A program made the translations under genes and the position numbers. Below, piece after piece: positions 34,765 to 45,815 of a stretch of 64,000 nt of DNA. Under the pieces are notes generated by a model. It saw nothing but the letters and a program-made list of their open reading frames with translations, had not been told where the DNA came from and made no database searches. The DNA comes from Thysanoteuthis rhombus (taxonomy: Eukaryota; Mollusca; Cephalopoda; Oegopsida; Thysanoteuthidae): the NCBI GenBank assembly GCA_963457665.1, contig OY735209.1, positions 58,315,019 through 58,379,018 of the forward strand, in the 5' to 3' direction. How positions within the stretch are numbered: the stretch's first letter is position 1; each line of letters starts with the position of its first letter.

Positions 34765-35045
34765 GGTAATTTATTTTTCGATCATCACTGTTATTTTGCT
34801 CACAACCGTGAATTATACGGTCTAAGCAAAATTTAATTCCTAAGCTGTGTATTGTCCATTACTTATTATACTGTTAACATAGGAACCATAATATACACAG
34901 AAATTCATGAAAGCAAGTAATTCTGAGACTACATGAACATAAACAAAACCGAACAGCAAATGGAGAAGGAGAGGAATGAGTTGAGAATGTTATTCAGAGC
35001 TTCTGTTAGGGTCCTGGTGGCTCAATTGGCAAGTGCAAAACTAGG
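34765..35045 (+). mobile_element. S5 SINE pieces in opposite orientation
   Basis: 34765-34865 repeats the S5 body forward (TTTCGATCATCACTG, then GGTCTAAGCAAAATTTAATTCC, then AGCTGTG). A separate head, GGGTCCTGGTGGCTCAATTGG, lies at 35009-35029. With 34491-34735 this forms an inverted S5 arrangement. Confidence 0.55.
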
Positions 35046-35049
35046 CTAC

Positions 35050-36020
35050 GTATATGCTCCCATGGAAAATATATACATACATCACAATAATTAAAGTGCG
35101 TAACTGTAACCTCCTAATAAATTGATGTCATGTTTGTAAGAGGGTACAGAAAAGGAGGGTGGGCTTGCTGCATATACCTGGCAAGCTGGGTAGGAATATC
35201 GATTGACAAATGAAAGAAAGTTGTCAGCAGTTCGCAAAGTGAAGATGAAGGGGAGGAGGAAGGGATCAGAGTTAAGAAATCAGTCATTAACTAGATGTGG
35301 CCATTTCTTCACCAATTTAGCTGATAAAAATCTATGATAGCCTGATTAAATCTGATAAGTGTAATAAAAGAAAATGTACAATTTTCATTAATCATTCATT
35401 CTGGAGTCTTAGCATATTGTTATTTTCTCCAATAAGTTAGCTGGAAATGGAAAAGTCTAGCTGATTTTAGCCATTTTCAAGACAGTTTAAGCTATAAATG
35501 ACAAGCTATACTTGTCAACACTGGGTGGGATCGGAAGAAATTTTTTTTCTCAGTCAGATTTTGAGGACGATAGAGTGAAGTATCAAATGAACTTTTTTAA
35601 TAGAATTTTAATATTTTTTGAATCATGGAAATTTCATGAGTTATATGAGTTCTGCTAGTATATATGAAATTGCATGATAAATGATTTAGTAGTATTTAAT
35701 ATCTATTGAACAGTTGAGACCGAAACACCCTTGTACAAATATAGATATGGGATTTAGATGAATGCTGATTATGAGGTCCCAAGTTGACAATGGCCAAATC
35801 AGAATTGACATGAACTACATTTAGCAATTGGACAGTGAATAATGATACCACCTTGTAGTGTGTGAGTGTCATTTATTTGTTAATTCCGTAAAAAAAGGCA
35901 AGAATCTAAGAATTCATGGGAATTTATAAACATAGGTTCTCAAGTGAGCATACACAAATGCCTGTTTGTGGATAAAAACTGGATAATAATGACATATTAA
36001 CCAGAGCTATATGAACTAAA
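35050..36020. other. No gene seen
   Basis: Anonymous sequence, including a short patch of related phrases (TTAGCTGATAAAAATC, TTAGCTGGAAATGG, TAGCTGATTTTAGCC) between 35315 and 35470. No repeat family is recognised. Confidence 0.45.
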
Positions 36021-36027
36021 TGAAGAG

Positions 36028-36391
36028 AGAGAACCATGCAATGTCCACATGAAAGAATTATGCTGGGCCTCACATGGAGAGACCTCAGGACAGCACAGTA
36101 CATCCGAGAAAAGACAAGAGTCTGGGACATCATAGAATCCATTAAAAATCTCAAATGGCGGTGGGCTGGCCGTGTTGCAAGAATGGCAGACAACTGATGG
36201 ACATCACGACTCACGGCATGGATCCCCAGAGATCACATGCGCAACCGAGTCCGGCAGAATATTAGATGGAGAGACGAGCTAGATAAGTTCAGGAAGTACT
36301 GGCTCCGTGACGCCCATGATAGAGAAGTGTGGCAAATCCTGGGGAAGATGTATGTCCAATGACGGACGTTAAAAGACTGATGATGATGATG
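36028..36391 (+). mobile_element. RTE-A LINE 3' fragment, best-preserved
   Basis: One frame reads almost through the C-terminal region: ERIMLGLTWRDLRTAQYI, REKTRVWDIIESIKNLKWRW, AGRVARMADN, a stop replacing the usual R, then WTSRLTAWIPRDHMRNRVRQ, RWRDELDKFRKYWLRDAHDR and EVWQILGKMYVQ. It terminates with GACTGATGATGATGATGA at 36377-36391. It has fewer breaks than any other copy here and so is likely the youngest. Confidence 0.85.
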
Positions 36392-36459
36392 AACAAGAGC
36401 TATTTAGCAGACTCTCCTCTCTTCCATCATGGCTTGATACAAGAAAAGTTAAGTGATAC

Positions 36460-36700
36460 TATGTTGGTGCTATTGGCCCAATGGTTAATCACACACAGAA
36501 TAGGATTGGTAATTCAAGTTCAAAATCTAGTTGAGACAGTTTATGCTCATTTTGCACTAATGCCTTTGAGAGAAGCATGAATCCATCCCTTCTCTCTCAA
36601 GCTAAGGGTAATCAGCAAAACTAGGCTTGGAGAGGGACAACATCTGGCAGCTCCTGCCGCCAAGCTGATGCCAAATATATTACTTCTCTTTTCTTGGAAC
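36460..36700 (+). mobile_element. tRNA-like SINE (S6)
   Basis: A-box-like TTGGCCCAATGGTTAATC (36471-36488) and B-box-like AGTTCAAAATC (36519-36529) have tRNA-like spacing. The body has GAGACAGTTTATGCTC and GAGAGAAGCATGAATCC. A decayed relative of the body lies at 2925-2990. The 3' end is uncertain. Confidence 0.55.
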
Positions 36701-37012
36701 TAATCAGCCAGACCGAGAGAAGGATTCTGTTGACTAGGCACTCCAGGATTTCCATATGTTTTGCCAAAGCTGGTGTCATGGAGACGTCATTTCAGAGTCA
36801 TCTAATTTGATACTGAGAAAGATGGATGTCTTCTACGGATACCCTCTAAGGACAAATAAAAACAGATTTAGTGTGATACTGTGAAAGTAACTACAGCACC
36901 AAACTTTCTCACTATTTTCACTGAAAGGAGCTGTGTCGTTTCCAGTCGCACTTATGATTAACATGGTAAAGATTCAAATTTTGGAGCAATTTTTTCAAAA
37001 GATCTTTTTACA

Positions 37013-37279
37013 TTGTTATTTAGATTTTTTTTAACTTTATTTCTTGGATTTATCTGGCTTCCTCAGATATATTGTGCCCCTAGTGCCCTGGTGCCCCCTG
37101 CAGTTGCGAGGTCGGAAGGTCTCAAGCACCGCCTTTGGTATTTGTCAATCAATTCTTGTGCTCGTAAAATTGTCGATACCCAGGTGGTTTTGATATCTGT
37201 ACACACACCTCCATACTATACATCCATGTTCCTCCATACACACACACTCACCCCCCACCCCCACCCCCGACCAACCTGA
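37013..37279 (+). other. Open frame with signal-peptide-like start, unverified
   Basis: The frame (88 codons) starts with a hydrophobic stretch (FFLTLFLGFIWLPQIYCAPS) that resembles a secretory signal with an AxA-like region after it. It continues through a GC-richer segment (37076-37135) into low-complexity ACAC-type sequence, where it ends as T/P/H-rich residues. TTCCTCAG at 37055-37062 is acceptor-like. Chance hydrophobicity of T-rich DNA is the simpler explanation. Confidence 0.2.
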
Positions 37280-37439
37280 ACACACAGGTGCACACTTGTC
37301 TCTAAGCTTCATTGACTGCTCAGCCTTTCATATTATTCGATGTTAGGCCTTTCCTCTACCTCTCAGGCATGATACTTGCTTCTATTGATTTCAACTTGCA
37401 GCTTGGATTTTTGTAAACATCTCCTGTTTCGTTTTCCTC

Positions 37440-37556
37440 GAAGATTAACACACACACTAACACACACACACACACTAACACACACACACACATACACTCA
37501 CACAGACACACACACACACACACACATAATCACACACAATCACACACACACATACA
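37440..37556. repeat. (CA)n microsatellite, interrupted
   Basis: ACACAC-rich sequence with ACTAAC, ACTCAC and AATCAC interruptions, running directly into a family R copy. The H/T-rich + frame is repeat translation. Confidence 0.9.
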
Positions 37557-37835
37557 GGTCTGGTGTGTCAATCAATAGAAACCGTCACATAACTAACGTC
37601 TTTCAATAGCAAGATGAATTAAAAAACTGGAAATCGGAGAGATCAATGAGTGAGAAAGTAAATTTTTCAAAAAGAAAAAGCAAGTGTGAAGACTAACAGA
37701 CGGCTGAGACAGTGACCAAACTACGTGACCAATTTTGCATAAACCCTCATTGTAAATTGAATCCCTTTCAAAAGGAAAAAAAAACAATTTTTTCATAGAT
37801 ATGATAAAGAGTAAATGTTTAAATTTACACGGACA
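37555..37835 (+). repeat. Dispersed repeat family R copy, partial
   Basis: It begins with CAGGTCTGGTGTGTCAATC, contains AACCGTCACATAACTAACG and TTGCATAAACCCTCATTG, and stops near GATAAAGAGTAAATGTTTAAATTT, missing the 3' part found in other copies. Confidence 0.65.
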
Positions 37836-37879
37836 CACACACATGCACTCGCATATGTATATACATATATATTTAAATA

Positions 37880-37889
37880 AATATATATT

Positions 37890-37936
<47 letters not shown>

Positions 37937-37985
37937 TGTATATACATATATATATATATGTATATATATATAGAGAGAGAGAGAG
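37880..37985. repeat. (TA)n with GA extension
   Basis: A TA array with TATGTA interruptions, ending in AGAGAGAGAGAGAG (37972-37985). Confidence 0.9.
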
Positions 37986-38034
37986 TGATAAAAATACTTT
38001 CGTCAGTGCTCAATGTTTTTACACAGGGCTGATG

Positions 38035-38880
38035 AATATGATTTCCAACACATTTGTACAGTGAAATTATTTACAATGCATTTGTATAGTAAAATTATTT
38101 GCAGCACTTTTCTACATTAAAATCATTCAAGTTGTACAAGTAATAGTCATATAATTGAGAAGTTTAGTGTCCTATTTACAGTAAGAATTCTCTCTGATTT
38201 TCATCCAGTGGAATCTTCAGAATGGTTGGCTATTTAACCATTGCTGTTGTTTACATAGTTAGGGTACCTCTAATTTTGCTTTATTCAAAAATTACCAGTC
38301 AATTTTTTATTTAGTGTTGTCTTTCTTACCTCACTGGCACTCTCTTTCATTATGTATTCATATCAATGTTTTTAAAAACAATGGTCTCTTTCATGAATCA
38401 AAGTTAAAATTGGTTTATTATTTGGATAGATCTTACTCTGATTAGTTGTGTTCTATTGTTTAGTGAAACTAAACCACATTCTTTACCTTTCCCAACAGCA
38501 TCATGGGGGCATAAAGTATACCGACCAGCAGAAAGCTCAAAAATAACTCTTTCCTATCTACCTAATAGTCTTGTTTTCAATCCATGGGTCAGACAGTAAA
38601 AAGTCATATTCCCTAATTCATTAAAACATGGCAAAAATCGCAACGCCAGGACAAATTTATTGAGAAGAATTAACGAATGTAAGATATACCTTAGCAGAAA
38701 CAACAGGATGGAAACAATCTATTCTCACATCCACGGATTGAATAAAGGGTTCAGTTCACAAGTCACAGATAATTATTAAATATGACAATCTCTTTTTTCT
38801 TGATTTCCAATGCATTTGTGAAGTGAAATAATTTACGATGCATTTGTGTAGTAAAATTATTCACAGCACTTTAACATTAT
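38035..38880 (+). repeat. Direct repeat of about 75 bp, 770 bp apart
   Basis: 38035-38110 and 38805-38880 share ATTTCCAA(C/T)(A/G)CATTTGT, AGTGAAAT(T/A)ATTTAC, ATGCATTTGT and AGTAAAATTATT(T/C)(G/A)CAG. Each copy also contains an internal doubling of a roughly 33 bp unit. The sequence between shows no retroelement coding, so I do not read these as terminal repeats of an element. Confidence 0.55.
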
Positions 38881-38894
38881 AAAAAGAAATTGCT

Positions 38895-39140
38895 ATGTAT
38901 TTAAAAAATGGACATACTTGGTCCAACAGAATGAACTATAAATTGTATTATATTGTATACAAACTTTCTCGAAATGATCTCCTGTTGTTACACGATTAAA
39001 ATATCTCACTATTTAGACAACTTGAATAGAAGAAACCATTAAGGAAAATTGGATTTAGTGATATATTAACCGTGTAACAACGGGAGATCATTTCAAATAA
39101 GTTTTTATATAATATAACGCAATTTATAGTTCTTATAACA
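38895..39140. mobile_element. SINE S2 inverted pair
   Basis: Left arm 38895-39030 is S2 in reverse (AAATGGACATAC, AACAGAATGAACTATAAATTG, AAATGATCTCCTGTTGTTACAC). Right arm 39040-39140 is forward (TATTAACCGTGTAACAACGG, GAGATCATTTCAAATAAG, ATATAATATAACGCAATTT). Neither arm has a tRNA-like head. Confidence 0.65.
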
Positions 39141-39144
39141 GTCA

Positions 39145-39975
39145 GCAACGTTTATCCTAATTCCTGACCACAGACAATCCTTCTGTTCGAGATATACAGA
39201 TCTAGTGCTAAAAATCATGAAAACAAATTTTGAAAAAAGAAATTGCAAAATTCAGTATTTAGCCATGGATTGCTTTTCTCTACTGCTAAGAATATCTAGT
39301 TCGTCAGTGCAAAAAAAGCAAAACAGGGGAATAGTATTATAATTGTAAGTAATCAGTAAATATGAAAGCTAAAACCCTGTCAATGAATACAGGGTTCAAA
39401 TGCAATCAATGCTAAAATCAAACCATGATTAGTGTTTTACTTTTTACAGCCAGAATTCACTGTGTTGTATAGGAAATAGACTAAATGAACATTTTGTATA
39501 TCTGTTCAATAAATCCTACCTGTGATATCAATGATTATATAGGGAAATTAAATTCATCAGTGGATATTTCTCTTAAACTCTTGGGGAATGACTGTAAGCC
39601 GGAATTTGATCCTTTGGGGTCGACTTTCCAATCAAAGGCTTACATGAATAATAAACTGTGTTGTGTGATGCCCTCAGGGCTGGGGTTTCAATTTCTAGCT
39701 GGGTGAACATGTTTGTTGGGGTGAAAAAGAGACAAGGTTACTAATTTAGAGTATGTTGGGCAGAAGTGGGGAATTACATTCCGTTGGCCTGATTCTCTGG
39801 AAAAAAATCCCATTTGTCAAGGTTTTTCTACACTGGTAATTGAATTTTAATTCTCGTGTAATAAAAAGTTGTTAACAAAACTAATAGCAAATGTCTTACA
39901 CATGTTATTGCTTGCAACCAAATTTTATGTGGAGATTTTTGTGTGCTTATCAGAGAAAAGAAAATATAGGTATTT
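39145..39975. other. No gene seen
   Basis: Anonymous sequence. The 73-codon + frame at 39485-39706 has no recognised motif or splice context. Confidence 0.45.
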
Positions 39976-39979
39976 ATCA

Positions 39980-40045
39980 AGCTTAGCTTAGTCTGGCACA
40001 AGGTCCCAATTCTGAAGTACCCAGTGAGAATCTAATTCCTTTAAT
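39980..40045 (-). mobile_element. SINE S4 fragment, reverse
   Basis: On the + strand AAGCTTAGCTTAGTCTGGCAC then AAGTACCCAGTGAGAATC is the reverse complement of an S4 core and tail. Confidence 0.55.
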
Positions 40046-40084
40046 TAATGTCATTGTTGCTCTTCTCTTTCATTTTTAGAAACT

Positions 40085-40415
40085 TTCCACCAAGAGTGTC
40101 ACCAAAACTGTCAACATGGGTTTCAATTGAGCTAGAGGGCTGAAAATTCAGACATTTGCCCCTAGCTGTCTAGAGAAAACTAACTTACTCCCCTTTGTGG
40201 GAAGTTTTAGTGGGAGGTTCAATTTGCGATGCAGCATAATTTCATGCTAAACTGATCCCTCACTTTGTGTCTGGCAGCATTCACACTTATTTTTTTTTCA
40301 AATTCAGAGATTTTTTAGTGATCACTAAAGGTGAGGAAAATAACTTATTGATTGATTACCTCAATTAACAATTTTTTGATTGATCACCACAACATAATAT
40401 GCTTCCAAAAGATGA
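40085..40415 (-). repeat. Dispersed repeat family R copy
   Basis: It carries GAGCTAGAGGGCTGAAAATTC, TTTGTGTCTGGCAGC, TTTTTTAGTGATCAC and TTGATCACCACAACATAATATG. It ends directly before the RTE-A fragment at 40441. Confidence 0.7.
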
Positions 40416-40439
40416 TTTCACTTCTCCAACTTCTTTGTT

Positions 40440-40440
<1 letters not shown>

Positions 40441-40476
<36 letters not shown>

Positions 40477-40698
40477 GTCTTTTATCGTCCGTCGTTGGAC
40501 ATTGACCTTTGCCAGGATTTGCCACACTTCTCTATCATAGGCGTTGCGGAGCCAGTACTTTCTGACCTTTCTAGTTCATCTCTCCATCTAATATTCTGCT
40601 GGCCTCAGTTGCGCATGTGATCTCGGGGGATCCATGTCGTGAGTCGTGATGTCCATCGGTTGTCTGTCATTCTTGCAACATGGCCAGCCCACCGCCAT
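40441..40698 (-). mobile_element. RTE-A LINE 3' fragment, reverse, expanded trinucleotide tail
   Basis: The 3' tail is an expanded (CAT)n run at about 40439-40477, read as (ATG)n on the minus strand. It is followed by the reverse complement of the C-terminal region: TTGCCAGGATTTGCCACAC, GCGTTGCGGAGCCAGTAC, TGCGCATGTGATCTCGGG, ATCCATGTCGTGAGTCG, CATTCTTGCAACATGGCC. The H- and S-rich + frames over the tail are artefacts. Confidence 0.8.
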
Positions 40699-40734
40699 AA
40701 TTGCATTATAATTGTTGTTCTCCAAATCTTTCTA

Positions 40735-41230
40735 ACATTTTTCGATCATTTTCCTATTTCTCCTTTCTCTCTTTGTTATGGATTTCCTTTTCTATTTATT
40801 CTCCTTTTTAATGCTCCTTCTCCTTCTGTCATTTAAAAAAAAAAAAATTCTTTCTTCTTCTCTCTTTTCTCCTTCCTCTCTTTTAAATTCTGGTGTAATT
40901 TTCTTTTTAAAAGATTCCACTCCTTCTGAGACCCTCTCTCATCCTTTCACTATTTTTCTCTGAATCAATCAAGTCGAATTCTTCCTTTAATTCTATTTCC
41001 TTTTCCCACTTCTCTTACTGATTCCTCTTCTGGAGTTAGGTTATATTCTTGTTAGTGTACTTGTTCTTTCACTATCTATAAACTTTCGCAGTATTCTCAT
41101 CTTTTCTTGTCTATTCTTATTTTTTTCTTCCTCCTCATAAATGTCTCTTATTGCCAAACATCAACAATCAAAACAATCTTCCTCTTCTTTTTTTTTCTTT
41201 CCCTCCTTTATTTCCTCTCTCCTTGCTTCA
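40735..41230 (-). repeat. Pyrimidine-rich + strand
   Basis: T/C-rich sequence of about 500 bp (TTTTCTCC and CTTCTCTC patterns). + frames 40778-41460 begin in it and are composition-driven. Confidence 0.75.
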
Positions 41231-41940
41231 ATCCCCCATCAATATTGTCCCCTTCCTATCACCATCTAACCACCCTCCCACTAAAACCTGCAACACTACA
41301 ACCTTTGTTGGCAGCAAACAAGTGTCGGCTGCGTGTCACCCAGATAACGTATTATGCAATGTCTCATCAGTCCCTTTGCTTCTATCTTGCTGCACATTCA
41401 TCAGTGAGCCTCCTCACAACACAGAACAGTGAAAGATGTCAAAAAATGTCGAGAGGGTGACACTGGTGCAGGATATCAAATGATTGTGCAGTGTTCCTAA
41501 AATAGCCAGTGATAGGGTTACCAGCCGTCTGTTTTTAAGCTGAACAGCCCAACTTGTGAGCACTCTGTCCTCCGCCAGGTGCCACCTCACACTGGACATT
41601 AGTTTGTTCACCTTTTCAGAGGCTGACTAAAAATCCTATTGAAATTACTTCAGATATACTTTTTTTAATAAAAACCAAAAACAACTGTTAATATATTTTT
41701 TATTATGATGTGTAGTTACCATTATTAACAGTGTTGACGAGCCACAGGATACACATGTTCTCAACATGTCCATTTTGAAATCAGCCAGAAATGTTTTCTG
41801 ATTGTCTTAATTATGTGCAAAAATGAAAGGATACTATCAAGGTGGTTTTAGTAAGTGTGGATTTTTATCTTCAGAAACAGCCACGGCCTGACCATAGGAT
41901 CTTCATCTTACGTAGAGATCAATTTTTTCTTATTTCCTAC
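41231..41940. other. Unassigned sequence
   Basis: Includes a GC-richer patch near 41500-41600 (AGGGTTACCAGCCGTCTG, ACTCTGTCCTCCGCCAGG) that looks like the edge of an unlisted transposable element. No gene is supported. Confidence 0.35.
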
Positions 41941-41944
41941 GCTG

Positions 41945-42185
41945 CACTAGTGTTCGAGGGAAAGAGAAATATGAAAGAAAATGGGTTTATAACAATGGAA
42001 GGTTGAAAAAAAAATCACTGAAAGAGGAACAGTTGTGAGTGGGAGAAATGAGAGAGTGTGAGGTGGAGGTAATATGATTAGAGAGGGTTGAAAATTGAGC
42101 GAGAAAAAGGGAGGGGGAGAATAGAACCAGAGAGAGTGGAAGAGGAAGAGAAGTTGAGACAATGTAAAGATCAGATAGCAAGGAA
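41945..42185 (+). repeat. Purine-rich strand, about 240 bp
   Basis: AGAAAGGGAGGGGGAGAATAG-type sequence. Minus frames rich in S, L and F are shadows. Confidence 0.75.
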
Positions 42186-42189
42186 GACA

Positions 42190-43020
42190 GCCTCCTTTCT
42201 CATTAGTCATGCAGTATTTTTTCTGCTCTCCTTACTACTGTAATCATCAACTAATAAGGAGAGCTGATACCAGGTATCATGCTATCAACACTGGCACTGC
42301 ACTTTGACCTTAAGAATCATTCCCCCTACCCAACATACGCTCCAGTGTTTCTTTACCCCACCTTCTTTTTCCTATCAATCTTCAAGTAATTATCCACATA
42401 GCCATACAAACAAGGGGGGCAAAGGGGTACAGTCCCTTAATTAGAACAAAAAAAGTATAAAATTTCATGAAAAATCAGTGTAGTTTGGGAAGAAAACATC
42501 TAAATATTCAAGCAAATCAAGGCCTTTTGCTTCCCTTACCCCATGAGTTTCGATACGCATATGATTATCAACGTATTTTGCACCAGAAATATCTAGTGAC
42601 CATTAACAGGGATCAGGTGGCAGCAAATTTTTATATTGGTTCATCTGGGCTATATTCTTGTCTTCTTTTTTTAAAATTTTTTCCCCCTCCCTGAGGCATC
42701 ACATCTGGTACCGCTACATAAAGTTCTTGCAACTCTCTTCCGAATACTGCCAATATGTTTTCCCACGAAGCTTCTTCACCCCTGACCCATGTGTTGAACT
42801 ATTGACCTTCTAGCTAACTGGTTGAATGTCACCACCAACCTCATTTTAGGTCACGTTTTTAAAGGACGCTGAGATACTGGTTTTCGTAACTTCAAATTCA
42901 TCTTCTGTTCTATTTTAATCAGTGGTTTCCATGGGATGTTGAGTTGTGTATACAACAGTGTGGTTTGAACTCAGATCATGATTGTATATGTGATTGAATA
43001 AAAACATTATTTACACATAC
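42190..43020. other. No gene seen
   Basis: Mixed sequence. CAAGGGGGGCAAAGGGGTACAG near 42410 recalls the G-rich edge at 12130 and 44945, but the similarity is short. The frame 42467-42694 is unrecognised. Confidence 0.4.
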
Positions 43021-43027
43021 ATATGAT

Positions 43028-43690
43028 TCATCATCATCATCAGCCTTTTAGTCCCCATCATTGGACCTCCCCGAAGATTTGCCAGATATCTCTATCATGG
43101 GTATCGCGGAGCCAATACTTTCTAAACTTGCCCAGTTCCTCATATCATCTTATTCCGTAATCTGGCCACAGTTTTATATAAGGGGATGCATGTTGTGAGT
43201 CTTGATGTCAACCCTTTGTCAGCCATTCTTGCAATATGACCAGCTGTTGAGTTTTCTGATGGTTTTTATGATGACTCTGACATCTGTTTGCAGTCTAATA
43301 TAATTAACTGTCTCTCTATTGCTCACTAGGATGTTGAGCATAATTCTCTCCTGTACTTGTTGCATGGTTCTCAGTTTAAGGGCCAATCTTTCGGTCAGGC
43401 TCCATGTTTCAGCTACATATGTGACTATCAGGATGATACATTGGTTGTAAACCCTTCTTAGAACTAATGGGATTTTCTTGTCCCCAGAGGTTGAGCTTGC
43501 TCAGCTGAAAGCTTGCCAATCAAGACTGATTCTTTGCTTGATTTCTTTTGAGGATTTCATAGAGATTTGTTGTCCTAGGTGATGTAATGGTCTACTTTTT
43601 TCAGCTCTGCATTCCAAATTTTGTGAGTTGTGTCTTGGTCCTCAATATATTTGTTGCACATGACATTTGTTTTACTGAAGATACATGGCT
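43028..43690 (-). mobile_element. RTE-A LINE, 3' part of the split copy
   Basis: The 3' tail (CATCATCATCATCAG at 43030-43044) is followed by the reverse complement of the C-terminal region. Minus strand pieces: TFSKTNVMCN-like just before 43640, ELKKVDHYIT near 43605-43575, LKLRTMQQVQERIMLNI near 43380-43330 and FRKYWLRDTHDRDIW-like near 43125-43080. It pairs with 46385-47741 as the 5' part of one insertion. Confidence 0.75.
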
Positions 43691-43699
43691 TTAACCATG

Positions 43700-44225
43700 A
43701 AAACATTTAAAGAGAACAGCCGGCCAGCTAGCCATAGTGGTCAGCGTCAGAAGAGCTTGGTTAAAATAGGAGCAGCAGAGAAGGTGTTTTAAAGCATTCT
43801 TGCTGTCATTCCGTGCATTCTCAGTGGAGGTCAGATGAAATTGGTTCTGTGATTGATGAAGAAACTTTGTTCAACCTCTCATTCTCTCTTCAACCAACAT
43901 TTCGAATAAAGTGACAATTCAACCACCAAGAGCAAAGGATTCCGTGATCAACGGCCCACAATAGTGAATCATATGAATTACATTGATGTTGTTTCATAAC
44001 CTGTTCTTATTACAGTTAATAGCTATGCTTCATCTTCTGATTGAATGATTTGAGCATAGCTTGTTTTTTCTCGATTGTCTCATTCTCTTATGTTTTTTTT
44101 TGATTGGGCTGCAAGACGAAAGTGCCGTTGACTGATTGCATGTCAGTGATACAACATTTGAGGGAATGACTGAGAATTTACAAGGTAAAATGATGTATAT
44201 ATGGGTTGCAGTGATTCCTTTGGAA
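43700..44225. other. No gene seen; junction zone of the nested insertion
   Basis: The sequence between the RTE-A 3' part and the R4-like LINE tail. No feature recognised. It may be part of either insertion. Confidence 0.4.
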
Positions 44226-44254
44226 TGCCAGTTGTTGATACAGTTGTTGTTATA

Positions 44255-44281
44255 AGTATTATTATTATTATTATCATTATT

Positions 44282-44312
<31 letters not shown>

Positions 44313-44318
44313 CTGCTA
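44255..44318. repeat. (ATT)n microsatellite, tail of the nested LINE
   Basis: ATTATTATT with ATC interruptions. Its position immediately 3' of the LINE C-terminal frame identifies it as an expanded retroposon tail. Confidence 0.85.
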
Positions 44319-45499
44319 TTAGTTCTACTTAAACTAAGTTTTATCAGCTGTAGTAACTAATGTGTTTCACTGGAGAACTCCACAATACCCTTGCACATTC
44401 CTCACTATTCTGGGTAATTTTATCATTACTGTCATCTGAATAATTTAGATTCTTCCTCAGATTTCTAGATATTCCAATCTCTTTGTAAGGCTCTTTGGAA
44501 TTGTTGCAAGTGTGCCAATAATGCTGAGTTACAAATGTTGCTTTCATCTTCCATAATAATTTCAGTTCTCTCCCATGGTGTGCAGATCTATTCCAGCTTT
44601 TCACTTCCTTTCAGTTTTACTCTGTGGTATGCTAGAACAAAGACATCTACTATCTGACAAGTTTTCTTCTCTTTGTTTACAATGACTATATTTCAGACAC
44701 TGGCCTGAATTGAATGATCTGTTTGAATTTCAAAGTTTCATGCCTTTGTTCATTCTCTATGATGGCTTCTGGATCACGCGTCTATCTTTGATTTTCATGA
44801 TGAAATCCAAGTTGTTTGTACATTTCCCAGAGGCTCACCACTCCAACCCATCAATGTCTACTTTTGTATGTCATTCTTAGCTTTACCGCAATGGCATGAG
44901 TGTATTTCTACCATGTACCATTCTGCATTTTATTACATAAGAGACAGAGAGGGGGGCAGTCCCCCCCCCTCAGTCTGTTACCCTACTACTCTCCCTTCGG
45001 CTCTTCTCTGATGTTTCTCACGCCACTAAAATTAGTGTCTATTCTTTTTACTCCTACCATCAGAATCCTCAAATACCTATATCGGTATTGTTTTTTACCA
45101 ACCCGTTTTTCACTTTCTTTCTCCTAATGTCTTTTTAATTAAGTGGCTATGACTGACGATCTATCTGGGGGGGCCCGTCCAAGGGACCACATTATATCTT
45201 GTTAAAATGAATCTACTTAAGATGATTCTTTCATCCCAGTGGCTGCTGAAAACGGATAGTCTGTCACTCCCACATACATTCGTAGAAGTAAGTAATGTAT
45301 CTTATCTTTGATGAGGTATGTAGGTATAGATCACAAATATCTACAATAAAAAGTATCTGTAACAAAAGTGTTACTCAAAAATGAAATGAAGTATAAAGAA
45401 TAGAAATGAAATATTCAATTAAACAGTTCCCATCAGCCCTCGTATTGTAACATATCATTCATCATCCTCAGTCAACTAAGAGCAATTGCATGTCTCTGA

Positions 45500-45815
45500 A
45501 TTTTTGAGATGAGGTATTATTATTATTCCTATTATTATTCAGACTATCCTCATCTTGGTTGTTTTTCATACAATGTTTCGGCCGTTGTACTGTATGGCCT
45601 TCATCAGGTATCATTTGGTAGGTGTGGGGAAGTAACGAACCGAACCCTTTATTTAACCAACGGGGGTATATTGACCACACTCCCCTCTTAGCATTAGTAA
45701 TATTATAATTGTCTCACACTGGGATTGAACCTAGAACCATCAGATTACTTGCAGTAATTTTGTCTGATTCTGTAACCACTACGCTATGTGTCCATATGGA
45801 CATAGCAGTCATATA
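45500..45815 (-). mobile_element. SINE S3, tRNA-headed, with hammerhead-like domain (full copy)
   Basis: Minus strand in order: tRNA-like head GGACACATAGCGTAGTGG (A box TAGCGTAGTGG) near 45794-45777, B box GGTTCAATCC near 45729-45720, body with AAATAAAGGGTTCGG and ACTTCCCCACACCTACC, then CCTGATGAAGGCC (45608-45596), a loop, GGCCGAAACATTG (45582-45570), CAACCAAGATGAGGATAGT (45562-45544), and a tail of AATAATAATA (45540-45520). The bipartite pol III promoter and A/T-rich tail define a SINE. The CTGATGA and GAAAC elements around a short GC stem form the catalytic-core pattern of hammerhead ribozymes, though I could not fit stems I and III convincingly. Relationship to published cephalopod SINE domains (Ceph-SINE, MetaSINE) should be compared. 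Confidence 0.7.

Noticed and set aside
38035-38880. The paired direct repeats as terminal repeats of a retroelement
   Set aside because: They are short, contain internal tandem units, and enclose no recognisable retroelement coding sequence.
45700-45800. A functional tRNA gene in the S3 head (and in the other tRNA-like heads)
   Set aside because: The promoter boxes are present but I cannot fold a full cloverleaf with a paired acceptor stem, and each head continues into a SINE body.
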